DNA from: Scandinavium sp036409475
Lineage (GTDB): Bacteria > Pseudomonadota > Gammaproteobacteria > Enterobacterales > Enterobacteriaceae
Assembly (NCBI RefSeq): GCF_036409475.1
Contig: NZ_JAYRCK010000004.1
Span: 124,001-188,000 of the forward strand
Length of the DNA: 64,000 nucleotides
Direction of reading: 5' to 3'
The position numbers and the translations under genes were made by a program. The first letter of the stretch is position 1. Each line of letters begins with the position of its first letter. The notes beneath the pieces were generated by a model. The model ran no database searches and had not been told where the DNA came from. It saw only the letters and a list, made by a program, of their open reading frames with translations. Shown here piece by piece: positions 51,901 through 60,341 of the stretch.

Positions 51901-52689
51901 CGGAGTACGGGTCTGCGGAACGTTAGAACCCCAGGCCAGAATGTAGGAAGAGTTATACCAGTCGGCAGATTCTGGCACGTCGGTCTGCTCGCCCCAGGTC
52001 TGCGGCGACGCAGGCGGCAGGTCGCAATACCAGTCGTAGAAGCTCAGGCAGGTTCCGCCAAGCAGGGAGATATAACGCGCGCCTGCGGCGTAGGAAACCA
52101 TAGACATCGCCGGAATGGGCGAGAAGCCCGCCACACGGTCAGGGCCGTAAGTTTTGACGGTATAGACGTTAGACGCGGCAATCAGCTCATTCACTTCCTG
52201 CCAGGAGGAACGCACGAAGCCACCGCGACCACGCGCCTGCTTGAAGCTTTTGGCTTTGTCAGCATCTTCAATGATCGACGCCCAGGCATCAACCGGATCC
52301 GGATGCTGCACTTTGGCTTCGCGCCACATCTTCATCAGACGTTTACGCATAAGAGGGTATTTCAGGCGGTTGGCGCTGTAGAGATACCAGGAGTAGCTTG
52401 CGCCACGCGGGCAGCCACGCGGCTCATGGTTTGGCAGGTCTGGTCGAGTACGCGGATAGTCAGTTTGCTGGGTTTCCCAGGTCACCAGGCCGTTTTTCAC
52501 GTAGATTTTCCAGCTGCATGACCCGGTGCAGTTTACACCGTGGGTGGAACGCACCACTTTGTCATGCTGCCAGCGTTGGCGGTATCCGTCTTCCCAGTCC
52601 CGGTTGGTTTCCATAAGCTGACCGTGCCCATCGGCAAAGGTTTCGCCCTTCTGTTTGAAGTAGCGAAACCGGTCCAGAAATTTGCTCAT
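48946..52689 (-). CDS. narG: Respiratory nitrate reductase alpha subunit (molybdenum)
   Basis: This 1247-residue catalytic subunit starts MSKFLDRFRYFKQKGETFAD; the frame is open 54 codons upstream but ATG 52689 has AGGAG and the family start. The FS0 cluster ligands lie in THGVNCTGSCSWK and PRGCPRGASYSW. The vestigial twin-Arg-like N-terminus is typical. It holds the bis-MGD cofactor and reduces nitrate to nitrite at the cytoplasmic face. Confidence 0.98.
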   Translation of the reverse strand: MSKFLDRFRYFKQKGETFADGHGQLMETNRDWEDGYRQRWQHDKVVRSTHGVNCTGSCSWKIYVKNGLVTWETQQTDYPRTRPDLPNHEPRGCPRGASYSWYLYSANRLKYPLMRKRLMKMWREAKVQHPDPVDAWASIIEDADKAKSFKQARGRGGFVRSSWQEVNELIAASNVYTVKTYGPDRVAGFSPIPAMSMVSYAAGARYISLLGGTCLSFYDWYCDLPPASPQTWGEQTDVPESADWYNSSYILAWGSNVPQTRTPDAHFFTEVRYKGTKTVAITPDYAEIAKLCDLWLAPKQGTDAAMAMAMGHVMLREFHLDKPSQYFTDYVRRYTDMPMLVTLEERDGYYAAGRMLRASDLVDALGQEKNPEWKTVAFDENGEMTVPNGSIGFRWGDKGKWNLEQRDGNSGDEVQLRLSMLGGHDDIAEVGFPYFGGDGTEHFNKVELENILLHKLPVKRLQMADGSTCLVTTVYDLTMANYGLERGLGDANCASSYDDVKAYTPAWAEQITGVPRSQIIRTAREFADNADKTHGRSMIIVGAGLNHWYHLDMNYRGLINMLIFCGCVGQSGGGWAHYVGQEKLRPQTGWAPLAFALDWNRPPRHMNSTSYFYNHSSQWRYETLTAQELLSPMADKSRYTGHLLDFNVRAERMGWLPSAPQLGTNPLTIAAEAEKAGMSAVDYTVKSLKDGSMHFAAERPENGKNHPRNLFIWRSNLLGSSGKGHEYMLKYLLGTEHGIQGKDLGEQGGLKPEEVEWRDNGLDGKLDLVVTLDFRLSSTCLFSDIVLPTATWYEKDDMNTSDMHPFIHPLSAAVDPAWESKSDWDIYKDIAKTFSEVCVGHLGVETDVVTLPIQHDSPAEMAQPLDVKDWKKGECDLIPGKTAPHIMTVERDYPATWERFTSVGPLMEKIGNGGKGIAWNTQSEVDLLRKLNYTKADGPAKGQPMINTAIDAAEMILTFAPETNGQVAVKAWAALSEITGRDHTHLALNKEDEKIRFRDIQAQPRKIISSPTWSGLEDEHVSYNAGYTNVHELIPWRTLSGRQQLYQDHQWMRDFGESLLVYRPPIDTRSVKAVMGQKSNGNPEKALNFLTPHQKWGIHSTYSDNLLMLTLSRGGPIVWMSETDAKELGIEDNDWIEAFNSNGSLTARAVVSQRVPAGMTMMYHAQERIVNLPGSEITGQRGGIHNSVTRISPKPTHMIGGYAQLSYSFNYYGTVGSNRDEFVVVRKMKNIDWLDGEGNDQVQESVK

Positions 52690-53030
52690 CGGGTTTCTCC
52701 TGTAAGGAGCCTGTCGGCTCTCTGCTAAATCGACATTGCAACAATTGCAGCGAAAGTAACTGCCTGAAAGAAGATGGGAATTGATGGCGATCAAGGCGGG
52801 TTTTGTTAACAATTGGGGCGGAAAGAGCGAATACCACCAAAGTATTATCACAATTATTTTTGTAACTTACTGTTTTTCAATGAATAAACTAACTAATCAC
52901 GCCTACCCGCTCGTCACCTTTCATCAGGGAGGTATTAAGGGGTAGGTACGCTATTTGACCGAGGCTTAGCACAGTGGTCAGGTGCCTTCCTCTCTGCAAT
53001 ATAACTAGTATGTTGTAACTAAATTCGGCG
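52690..53030 (-). promoter_or_regulatory. narG control region with Fnr and NarL sites
   Basis: TTGATGGCGATCAA at 52781-52794 is a perfect Fnr box about 90 bases before the narG ATG. Farther upstream, AGGGGTA near 52940 (complement TACCCCT) fits the NarL heptamer. This is the same arrangement as E. coli narG, where Fnr acts at -41 and NarL with IHF acts from about -200, so anaerobic and nitrate induction is expected. Confidence 0.8.
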
Positions 53031-53062
53031 TAAAAAAAAGGCGCGATTCACTCGCGCCTGAT
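53031..53062 (-). terminator. narK terminator
   Basis: AGGCGCGA/TCGCGCCT encloses a short loop (53039-53061) and is followed on the minus strand by a run of at least eight U. It lies 18 bases behind the narK stop. Confidence 0.9.
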
Positions 53063-53078
53063 AATCAAGAAGTCACAC

Positions 53079-54470
53079 TTATTTTTTAGTTTTACGTCCG
53101 TAAACCACCCAGGTGATCAACACGCAGGCGATATAGAACACGAGGAACACTTTCATCGCGCCCGCCGGGGAACCGGTCATTTCCAGCGAGATACCAAAAG
53201 ATTTTGGGATAAAGAAGCCGCCGACAGCACCGATAGCAGAGATGAAGCCCAATGCTGCCGCCGTATCTGTTGCCGCTTCGCGCAGCGCATGTTCTTCGCT
53301 GCCGCCTTCTGCTTTCACGCGATCCATCGTCAGTTTGCGGAAAATAACGGAAATCATCTGGAAGGTAGATGCACTCCCCAGACCAGCCGTCACAAACAGC
53401 CCCATGAAGACGGCAAAGAAGGCCACGAAGTTTCCACCCTGCCCGTTAGTTGGCAGCGTCAGGAACAGCAGTGCAGAGAAAATGGCCATCGCAATGAAGT
53501 TAATGAGCGTAACGCGAGTCCCGCCCAGGCGGTCAGAAATGCCGCCGCCCAGGGAACGTGCCAGCGCACCAATAAACGGACCGAAGAAGGCAAAGTGCAG
53601 AATGTTCACGTCAGGGAACTGGGTTTTGGACAGCATCGCGAACCCGGCAGAGAAACCGATGAACGAGCCGAAAGTCGCCAGATACAGCACCGCCATGATC
53701 CACAGGTGACCGCGTTTCAGAACAGGAAGTTGCTCTTTCAAAGACGCTTTAGACGCAGACAGGTCGTTCATGCCAAACCAGGCCGCCAGGGTGAAGACAA
53801 TCAGGAACGGGACCCAAATCCATGCAGCGTTTTCGAGGAACAGGGAAGAACCGTCAGCCTGTTCAACACCTTTCCCGCCAAAGATGGCAAAAATGGATAC
53901 AGAGATAGCAATCGGCGCAACCAACTGCATTACGCTCACACCCATGTTACCTAAGCCGCCGTTCAGACCCAGCGCACCGCCCTGCTTCGCTTTCGGGAAG
54001 AAGAAGCTGATGTTTGCCATACTGGAAGCGAAGTTCGCGCCGGCGAAACCACACATCAACGCAATAATCATAAACACGCTAAATGGCGTGGTTGGGTCCT
54101 GCACGGCAAAACCGAGCCACACGCAAGGGACTATCATGATACCGGTGCTGAAGGCCGTCCAGCGACGACCGCCGAAGATAGGCACCATAAACGCATAAGG
54201 CACACGCAACAGCGCACCAGACAGACCCGGCAGCGCGGTCAACATGAAGAGCTGATCGGTGGTGAAGTTAAAACCCACTTTATTGAGGTTTACCGCTACC
54301 GCGCTGAACAACATCCAGACGCAGAACGCGAGCAGAAGACAAGGAACGGAAATCCACAAATTGCGGCTGGCAACCCGATGCCCACGTGTTTGCCAGAAGA
54401 CAGCGTCTTCAGGGCGCCAGTCGGTGATGACGGCGCCTTTATCCTTTTCCGAAGCGGAAGATTGACTCAT
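53079..54470 (-). CDS. narK: Nitrate/nitrite antiporter NarK
   Basis: This 463-residue major facilitator has about twelve membrane helices and the two glycine-rich nitrate signatures of the NNP family (GFAGANFASSMANISFFFP with GGLGNMGVSV, and GLFVTAGLGSASTFQM). It brings in nitrate and exports nitrite. The length matches E. coli NarK. It is divergent from narX. Confidence 0.96.
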   Translation of the reverse strand: MSQSSASEKDKGAVITDWRPEDAVFWQTRGHRVASRNLWISVPCLLLAFCVWMLFSAVAVNLNKVGFNFTTDQLFMLTALPGLSGALLRVPYAFMVPIFGGRRWTAFSTGIMIVPCVWLGFAVQDPTTPFSVFMIIALMCGFAGANFASSMANISFFFPKAKQGGALGLNGGLGNMGVSVMQLVAPIAISVSIFAIFGGKGVEQADGSSLFLENAAWIWVPFLIVFTLAAWFGMNDLSASKASLKEQLPVLKRGHLWIMAVLYLATFGSFIGFSAGFAMLSKTQFPDVNILHFAFFGPFIGALARSLGGGISDRLGGTRVTLINFIAMAIFSALLFLTLPTNGQGGNFVAFFAVFMGLFVTAGLGSASTFQMISVIFRKLTMDRVKAEGGSEEHALREAATDTAAALGFISAIGAVGGFFIPKSFGISLEMTGSPAGAMKVFLVFYIACVLITWVVYGRKTKK

Positions 54471-54530
54471 AGAAACCTCTAATAATGGCGTTTTGATGCC
54501 GCCACATTAGGGTTTACGCGCCGAAGTAAG

Positions 54531-54544
54531 TTGATATAAATCAA
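54531..54544 (-). promoter_or_regulatory. Fnr box of narK
   Basis: TTGATATAAATCAA matches the Fnr consensus TTGATNNNNATCAA exactly. It lies 60 bases upstream of the narK ATG, where class II activation is expected. Confidence 0.88.
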
Positions 54545-54700
54545 ATGAAAATGGAACATAATCATGCTCAAAAAATCGCCATCACTCTAAATGAGTAGAT
54601 CTCATCGCTTAAAAAAGTGTGGTTTATCACGAGCGTTCCAGGGTTATTCACCACCCACTCCCTTTTCCCGATCCCTTCGGCAATTAAGAGGTAATCCTTT

Positions 54701-54713
54701 AGGGGTATGGGTA
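54701..54713. promoter_or_regulatory. Pair of NarL heptamers between narK and narX
   Basis: On the minus strand TACCCAT and TACCCCT, sharing one base, fit the NarL consensus TACYYMT. They lie between the divergent narK and narX genes and could serve nitrate activation of narK and control of narXL. Confidence 0.65.
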
Positions 54714-54782
54714 TACTCCAGGTGATATCCGAGAATAGTTAGCACTCCCGGATTGCATCCCTGGTCAGGAGCCATGTAGTCG

Positions 54783-56579
54783 ATGTTTAAACGTCTTTTT
54801 ACCCCGCTTACGCTGGTCAATCAACTGGCGCTTATCGTTTTGCTGTCCACCGCTATCGGTGTGACCGGCATGGCTATTTCTGCGCGTCTGGTTCATGGAG
54901 TGCAAGGCAGCGCACATGCAATCAACAAAGCCGGTTCATTGCGTATGCAGAGTTATCGCCTGCTGGCGGCTATTCCACTGCATGGCAACGATCAAAAACT
55001 ACTCGATGATATGAACCAAACCGTATCAAGCCCGGAGCTGATTGAAGCCGCGCGTCGCGACGGACAGCAACAGCAATTGAGTGGCTTACAGCAATACTGG
55101 AAAACCGAACTTGCACCGAGCCTTAAAAATGCCCGCAGCCAGGACGTTGTCGCCGGGGAAGTCGCAAGCTTTGTGAACCGCATTGACCAACTGGTGACCG
55201 CCTTCGACCATACCACCGAAAAACGCATTCAGCATGTGGTGTGGGTACAACGAATGATGGCGGTGTTTATGGCGTTATTACTGCTGTTTACCATCATCTG
55301 GCTACGTGCTCGCCTGCTTCACCCGTGGGAGCAACTGCTGAGCATGGCGCGTGCTGTCAGTCGTCGTGATTTCACCCAACGCGCAACCATCAGTGGGCGT
55401 AACGAAATGGCAACGCTGGGCATGGCGCTGAATAACATGTCCAAAGAGCTGGCGGAAAGTTACTCTGTGCTGGAACAGCGCGTGCAGGAAAAAACCGCCA
55501 ATCTCGAACAGAAAAACGAAATTCTGGGCTTTCTCTGGCAGGCAAACCGTCGTCTGCACTCACAGGCACCTCTTTGTGAACGAATCTCTCCCGTGCTCAA
55601 CGGGTTGCAAGAATTAACGCTGCTTCGCGACATAGAAGTTCGGGTTTACGATGTTGAGGACGAAGAGAACCATCAGGAGTTCAGCTGCCATTCTGAGCTG
55701 AATTGTGATGATAAAGGCTGCTTCCTGTGTCCACGCGATCTCCCTGCCCCGCCTGGCGGTGGTACCACGCTGAAATGGCGCCTGGGTGATGCACATAATC
55801 AATTCGGCATCCTGCTGGCGACACTGCCTGCCGGTCGCCATCTGAGTCATGACCAGCAGCAACTGGTCGATACCTTAGTTGAACAACTGACGGCTACGCT
55901 CGCGCTGGACAGGCACCAGGAACGCCAGCACCAGCTAATCGTGATGGAAGAGCGTGCCACCATTGCGCGTGAACTGCATGATTCCATCGCTCAATCTCTT
56001 TCCTGTATGAAGATGCAGGTCAGCTGTCTGCAAATGCAGGGCAGCGACCTTTCGGCGGAAAGCCGTCAGTTGCTCAGCCAGATGCGCAACGAACTGAATA
56101 CCTCATGGGCGCAGCTTCGCGAGCTGTTAACCACCTTCCGGTTGCAATTAACCGAGCCGGGTCTGCGTCCGGCGCTGGAAGCCAGCTGTCATGAATACAG
56201 CGCCCGTTTTGGTTTTGACGTGAAGCTGGATTACCAGCTTCCTCCGCGCTTTGTTCCTTCTCATCAGGCTATCCATGCGCTGCAAATCGCCCGGGAAGCC
56301 TTGAGCAATGCGCTTAAACACTCTGAAGCTACGGAAGTCACCGTGTCGGTGACGCAGAACGACAATCAGGTTCGACTCACCGTCGCCGACAACGGTCGCG
56401 GCGTGCCGGATCATGCCGAGCGAACTAACCACTATGGTTTAATCATTATGCGAGACCGGGCACAAAGCCTGCGCGGCGATTGCCAGGTCAGACGTCGTGA
56501 TACCGGTGGAACAGAAGTTGTCGTTTCCTTTATTCCAGAAAAACCGCTTCCACAACCCCAAGGAGAAATCCATGAGTAA
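54783..56579 (+). CDS. narX: Nitrate/nitrite sensor histidine kinase NarX
   Basis: This 598-residue sensor has two membrane segments bracketing a periplasmic domain that starts with the P-box AHAINKAGSLRMQSYRLL, the nitrate-binding helix. Then follow a HAMP domain, a Cys-rich central module (FSCHSELNCDDKGCFLCP), the HisKA_3 phospho-acceptor in ARELHDSIAQSLS (about His399) and an HATPase domain with VADNGRGVPD. It phosphorylates NarL and NarP when nitrate is present. Confidence 0.97.
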   Translation: MFKRLFTPLTLVNQLALIVLLSTAIGVTGMAISARLVHGVQGSAHAINKAGSLRMQSYRLLAAIPLHGNDQKLLDDMNQTVSSPELIEAARRDGQQQQLSGLQQYWKTELAPSLKNARSQDVVAGEVASFVNRIDQLVTAFDHTTEKRIQHVVWVQRMMAVFMALLLLFTIIWLRARLLHPWEQLLSMARAVSRRDFTQRATISGRNEMATLGMALNNMSKELAESYSVLEQRVQEKTANLEQKNEILGFLWQANRRLHSQAPLCERISPVLNGLQELTLLRDIEVRVYDVEDEENHQEFSCHSELNCDDKGCFLCPRDLPAPPGGGTTLKWRLGDAHNQFGILLATLPAGRHLSHDQQQLVDTLVEQLTATLALDRHQERQHQLIVMEERATIARELHDSIAQSLSCMKMQVSCLQMQGSDLSAESRQLLSQMRNELNTSWAQLRELLTTFRLQLTEPGLRPALEASCHEYSARFGFDVKLDYQLPPRFVPSHQAIHALQIAREALSNALKHSEATEVTVSVTQNDNQVRLTVADNGRGVPDHAERTNHYGLIIMRDRAQSLRGDCQVRRRDTGGTEVVVSFIPEKPLPQPQGEIHE

Positions 56580-57222
56580 TCAGGAACGGGCCACCATCCT
56601 GTTAATTGACGATCATCCAATGCTGCGCACTGGCGTAAAGCAGTTAATCAGCATGGCCCCTGATATTCAGGTCGTGGGTGAAGCCAGCAACGGCGAGCAA
56701 GGGATTGAGCTGGCAGAGGCCCTTGATCCGGATTTGATCCTGCTCGACCTCAATATGCCGGGCATGAACGGCCTGGAAACCCTCGATAAACTGCGCGAAA
56801 AAGCGTTGTCTGGCCGGGTGGTCGTATTCAGCGTGTCGAACCACGAAGAAGACGTGGTGACGGCGTTGAAACGTGGCGCAGACGGTTATCTGCTGAAAGA
56901 CATGGAACCGGAAGAGTTATTGAGAGCGCTGCAACAGGCCGCCGCAGGTGAAATGGTGCTGAGTGAAGCGCTAACGCCGGTGCTGGCTGCCAGCCTGCGT
57001 GCCAACCGCGCGATATCAGACAGAGATATCAATCAGCTCACGCCGCGCGAGCGCGATATCCTGAAGCTGATTGCTCAGGGTCTGCCAAACAAGATGATCG
57101 CCCGCCGTCTCGACATCACCGAAAGCACCGTGAAAGTCCATGTGAAGCATATGCTGAAGAAAATGAAGCTGAAATCTCGCGTGGAAGCGGCGGTATGGGT
57201 TCACCAGGAACGCATTTTTTAA
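56572..57222 (+). CDS. narL: Nitrate response regulator NarL
   Basis: This 216-residue regulator has a receiver domain with Asp59 (LILLDLNMPGMNG) and a LuxR-type helix-turn-helix (LTPRERDILKLIAQGLPNKM). It binds TACYYMT heptamers to activate narG and narK and repress other respiratory genes. The start ATGAGTAA overlaps the last eight bases of narX. Its stop overlaps the end of the convergent ychO relic. Confidence 0.97.
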   Translation: MSNQERATILLIDDHPMLRTGVKQLISMAPDIQVVGEASNGEQGIELAEALDPDLILLDLNMPGMNGLETLDKLREKALSGRVVVFSVSNHEEDVVTALKRGADGYLLKDMEPEELLRALQQAAAGEMVLSEALTPVLAASLRANRAISDRDINQLTPRERDILKLIAQGLPNKMIARRLDITESTVKVHVKHMLKKMKLKSRVEAAVWVHQERIF

Positions 57223-57684
57223 GGGTTCCAGAACGCCTCTGACGTCGCCGCAGGGAAACTCACCAGCGGCTCCGTCAGCACCAACGTGATTTCATTGGAA
57301 GAAACGCGCTGCCCTTTTTCATCCTCGGCCACCACCGAAAGATGCCAGCGGTTGCTGGCCCCTTCGCTGTAATCCCACGCAGGCATAATTACCGTCCAGC
57401 CGTCCAGGTTGTTGCGATTGACCGGTGACGTCAGGCTTAGCGCTTGCGAATCGCCCTGCCATGTCAATGACTTCACTTTAAACCGCCTGCGAACCTGTAA
57501 CTTCCGCGAGATGTTTTTCACTCTCATGATTATCTGCCGCCATACCCAGGCTGGGCAATTCTGCCGGGGCGTTATCAAAAGGGTGTTCAGCTTGTTCGAT
57601 AAAGGTTTGACGGGCACCTGCGGCATCTCCTGCCAGCAGCAAGAGTAATAACAGCAGAAGTTGAGGGCGGTAAGACAAACACAT
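57219..57684 (-). pseudogene. ychO: Internally deleted invasin-like ychO relic
   Basis: The right part (57684 leftward) encodes a signal peptide and YchO-like N-terminus: PFDNAPAELPSLGMAADNHE and SEKHLAEV. The left part encodes the YchO C-terminal Ig-like domain in another frame: LTWQGDSQALSLTSP, GWTVIMPAWDYSEGASN and QRVSSNEITLVL. The roughly 310 residues of beta-barrel between them are gone, and the joint near 57500 is out of frame. Intact YchO of E. coli is about 460 residues and lies at this place. Confidence 0.88.
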
Positions 57685-57794
57685 CCTGAGTATTTTAACG
57701 GCTTTGTCTCTTCGTTTCAGCCTCAGGGCGAATTTCAGGAAGATCCTTAAAAATTGACTACATTTAAACCACCTTTCCTGTAAGAGTTGCGCTT

Positions 57795-58346
57795 ATGAGC
57801 CCGCCGCTTCGTTTCGCTCTTTGCAGTGCCCTGCTGTTCAGTTCCGGCGTGGTTCACGCCAGCGATTTGTTTATTCTGCAATCCCCCGCTTTTGCCGACA
57901 ACGCGCTTCTTGACCAGAAATTTGCCGGTAATGACCCGAAAAATGCCAACTGCACCGGCAAGAATAATTCGCCGCCTTTGGTGTGGAGCAACATTCCGCC
58001 GCAAACCCAAAGCCTTGCGCTTATCGTTCACGATCCCGAAGGCCGGAAGGGTCTTGGTGTCACGCACCTGGTGGCCTATAACATTCCACCGTCTGCCACG
58101 GGTTTTGCGCCCGACGCGCTGAAATCGCCTAATGGCTTTACCGGAGGCAAAAACACGCCGGGCACAAACAGTTGGTATGGCCCCTGCCCGCCGCCCGGCA
58201 GCGGAGCGCATCACTATACCTTCACGTTAATTGCCACCGATTTAGCGCCCACCTTGCCTGCCGGGCTGACACGCGAAGCGTTGTTTGAGAAGCTCAAGGG
58301 GCATCAGCTTGCTGCCGCAGGTTTAATTGGTCGCTTTGGACAGTAG
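57795..58346 (+). CDS. Exported PEBP/YbhB-YbcL family protein
   Basis: This 183-residue protein has a signal peptide (MSPPLRFALCSALLFSSGVV, cleavage after HA-S) and a phosphatidylethanolamine-binding-protein fold: NNSPPLVWSNIPPQTQSLAL, then IVHDPEGRKGLGVTHLVAYN, WYGPCPPPGSGAHHYTFTL. A mature periplasmic protein of the YbcL type is likely; ligand and role are unknown. There is no counterpart between narL and ychN in E. coli, so it is an accessory gene here. Confidence 0.85.
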   Translation: MSPPLRFALCSALLFSSGVVHASDLFILQSPAFADNALLDQKFAGNDPKNANCTGKNNSPPLVWSNIPPQTQSLALIVHDPEGRKGLGVTHLVAYNIPPSATGFAPDALKSPNGFTGGKNTPGTNSWYGPCPPPGSGAHHYTFTLIATDLAPTLPAGLTREALFEKLKGHQLAAAGLIGRFGQ

Positions 58347-58397
58347 CGAGAGAACGCAGTAACATCCTGTTGTCAAAGCTATTTCTATGGAGTGACT

Positions 58398-58748
58398 ATG
58401 CAGAAGATCGTGATTATCGCTAACGGTGCGGCCTACGGCAGCGAGTCCTTATTTAACAGTTTACGTTTGGCGATTGCTCTGCGTGAACAAGGCCCGTTGG
58501 CGTTGAAACTGTTTCTGATGTCCGATGCGGTGACCGCTGGGCTGAAAGGCCAAAAGCCAGCTGAGGGCTACAACATCCAGCAAATGCTGGAAATTCTTAC
58601 CGCGCAAAACGTTCCAGTAAAACTGTGTAAAACCTGCGCCGATGGCAGAGGAATAAGCAGCCTCCCGCTGGCGGATGGCGTGGAAATTGGCACGCTGATT
58701 GAGCTCGCTCAGTGGACGCTCGCGGCGGACAAAGTATTAACGTTTTGA
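58398..58748 (+). CDS. ychN: YchN, DsrE-family protein
   Basis: This 116-residue DsrE/F-like protein starts MQKIVIIANGAAYGSESLFN with ATGGAG seven bases before the ATG. The conserved Cys pair region VKLCKTCADGRG may act in sulfur-relay-type chemistry, but the physiological role of YchN is unknown. E. coli YchN forms hexamers. Confidence 0.93.
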   Translation: MQKIVIIANGAAYGSESLFNSLRLAIALREQGPLALKLFLMSDAVTAGLKGQKPAEGYNIQQMLEILTAQNVPVKLCKTCADGRGISSLPLADGVEIGTLIELAQWTLAADKVLTF

Positions 58749-58801
58749 GTCAAAAAGCGCTGATAAAGTGTTTTTTCTTATAGCCCCGCTTCCAGCATCA
58801 A

Positions 58802-58993
58802 GTTCCTCGTTGTGTTGCCGGTGAGGTGCGTAACTTTGCCAGCAGCGAGCAGATGCAGGGCATCCAGGAGATTAACCACGCCGTGATTCATCTCAACCGG
58901 ATGGTACAGCAGAATGCTGAATTCCGCCGCAGCGGCGGGCGCGTTGCAGAGTCAGGCGGGCGACCTTGCTACTACTGCGGGCCATTTCCGCAT
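58802..58993 (+). pseudogene. Relic of a methyl-accepting chemotaxis protein
   Basis: One frame reads VAGEVRNFA, which is the hairpin tip of a chemoreceptor signalling domain (normally VVAGEVRNLA), and continues SSEQMQGIQEINHAVIHLNR then MVQQNAEF, the usual segment some 60 residues later. The intervening part, the whole sensor domain and the C-terminus are missing, and there is no start site. A chemoreceptor gene was lost here. Confidence 0.72.
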
Positions 58994-59211
58994 TTAATCT
59001 GCCCCTGGCGCAGGTTTGGCTGACAAACGTCATGCAAGCTGAATGGTTTCAGGAATAATGTCATTTTTGTTGAATCGTTACGGCATTTTTTGATCAAAAT
59101 CAGCATCAGCACGCCCCTGCTTTGGTGTTATGCCATGAGTGATTTGTGAACAACATCACACGCAGGAGTTCTCGGCAGGGAGAGCGTTGACGGATGGCGA
59201 CGGGGTAAAAA

Positions 59212-59457
59212 ATGGCGATGGTAAAAGCAAGTTTGACATTATTTGGCGGAGATACCGTGGTGGTAAGGTGTTCGGAGCGCTGTCACATTCACCTGATGAG
59301 CGCTAAAAAGCAAGTGACGGATGTTCAGACCGATATCCTCAGCGTGCAAAACCGGGAAGATGCCTATCTTACCGTGCCGTACAGCGGGACATGGAATGTG
59401 CTCATCGACAGTCACAGCCAGTCTCTGGAGCACTCGATAAGCTACGTGCCCGCCTGA
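59212..59457 (+). CDS. Small DUF1883-like protein
   Basis: This 81-residue frame (MAMVKASLTLFGGDTVVVRC...) ends DAYLTVPYSGTWNVLIDSHS and resembles the DUF1883 domain, a small beta-sandwich with a characteristic P-x-SGxWxVxID core, sometimes attached to TIR domains. Here the domain stands alone. The ribosome-binding site is weak (GGGGTAAAAA), and a second ATG two codons later is equally possible. It has its own terminator, now duplicated by element E, which supports it being a real transcribed gene. Confidence 0.65.
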   Translation: MAMVKASLTLFGGDTVVVRCSERCHIHLMSAKKQVTDVQTDILSVQNREDAYLTVPYSGTWNVLIDSHSQSLEHSISYVPA

Positions 59458-59486
59458 AACGTCAAAGCCCGGAAACTCCGGGCTTT

Positions 59487-59627
59487 CAGACTGCTGACAA
59501 AGAAGGAAAAAGCGTGGTTTTTCCTTCTTTGTGGTGAGCAGCCGAAAATCAATAAATTGATTTTCCTTGTTTCTTATTAGGCACCCTATGACAAATCTTC
59601 ATTCGTTAGAGGTTTGTCATCACTCTC
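59487..59627 (+). mobile_element. 141-bp MITE-like element, copy E, in the terminator after the DUF1883 gene
   Basis: It starts CAGACTGCTGACAAAG and ends CATCACTCTC. Direct repeats at 59464-59486 and 59628-59650 are the palindrome AAAGCCCGG-AAACT-CCGGGC plus three bases, with one mismatch in 23. The target is the terminator between the DUF1883-like gene and chaC. The central part near 59568 has several substitutions relative to copies A and D. Confidence 0.9.
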
Positions 59628-59660
59628 AAAGCCCGGAAACTCCGGGCGTTCTCTTTTTTG

Positions 59661-60341
59661 TTACGCAATCCTCGGCAGGTTTTCCCCACCCAGCAAATGC
59701 CTCACATTATTCACCAGTTCATCCAAACACTCATCCTGCATACCCAGCTTTGTCAGTTCCTGTTCGAGCGAGAAAAGATACTGAGCGTTGGTGCCGAGCG
59801 GGCCGCTGGCCGAGGCAATGAGCGGGGCGATGACCTGCACGCTGGTGTCAGATTCATACAGCGGATGTCTGGGGTCCATAATGAACACCAGCGCGTTGAC
59901 TGTACGTCCATCATCGAGCTCGAGCTTACACCAGGTCGGCAGATAGCAGCCGGTGATCATTTCCCGCTTCCAGAGCAGCGTAAGCTCCTCTTCCAGCGCA
60001 CAATCACGCAGGCGATAGGCCACACCTGTGGTGCGCCCACCCTCTTTCAGGGCAAGCATTCGGCCTGGCTGACAGGCGCTACCACGCCCTGCCGTCAGGC
60101 GTAAACAGAAGGCACGGTGCCAGCCGACCAGCGTTCCCGTGCAGGATTCACTGTAATCCAGCGCCGGGTTCCACATCAGCGAACCATAACCAAAAATCCA
60201 TACCGGGCCATCATCCGGACCGCAGGCTAACGTGGCGGCAAGCGACGCGGCACGTTGTTCTGGCGACCAGAGTAGCGATTCCTCGATTGCACCAAAGGCC
60301 GTTTTGCAATCGGCTTTCAGCAAGAAATCACGCGTTAACAC
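59661..60341 (-). CDS. chaC: Glutathione-specific gamma-glutamylcyclotransferase ChaC (GTG start)
   Basis: This 226-residue protein has the gamma-glutamylcyclotransferase nucleotide-loop-like motif VWIFGYGSLMWNP and the catalytic Glu in LLWKREMITGCY. It splits glutathione into 5-oxoproline and Cys-Gly; 5-oxoproline is the substrate of the PxpABC enzyme encoded partly at 19641. GTG 60341 has CGGAGG seven bases upstream and gives the family start LTRDFLLKADCK; the earlier in-frame GTG has no such site. Confidence 0.93.
   Translation of the reverse strand: MLTRDFLLKADCKTAFGAIEESLLWSPEQRAASLAATLACGPDDGPVWIFGYGSLMWNPALDYSESCTGTLVGWHRAFCLRLTAGRGSACQPGRMLALKEGGRTTGVAYRLRDCALEEELTLLWKREMITGCYLPTWCKLELDDGRTVNALVFIMDPRHPLYESDTSVQVIAPLIASASGPLGTNAQYLFSLEQELTKLGMQDECLDELVNNVRHLLGGENLPRIA

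Noticed and set aside
48946..52851. 1301-residue NarG with a 54-residue N-terminal extension
   Set aside because: The extension lies in the promoter region with the Fnr box; ATG 52689 with AGGAG gives the standard 1247 residues.
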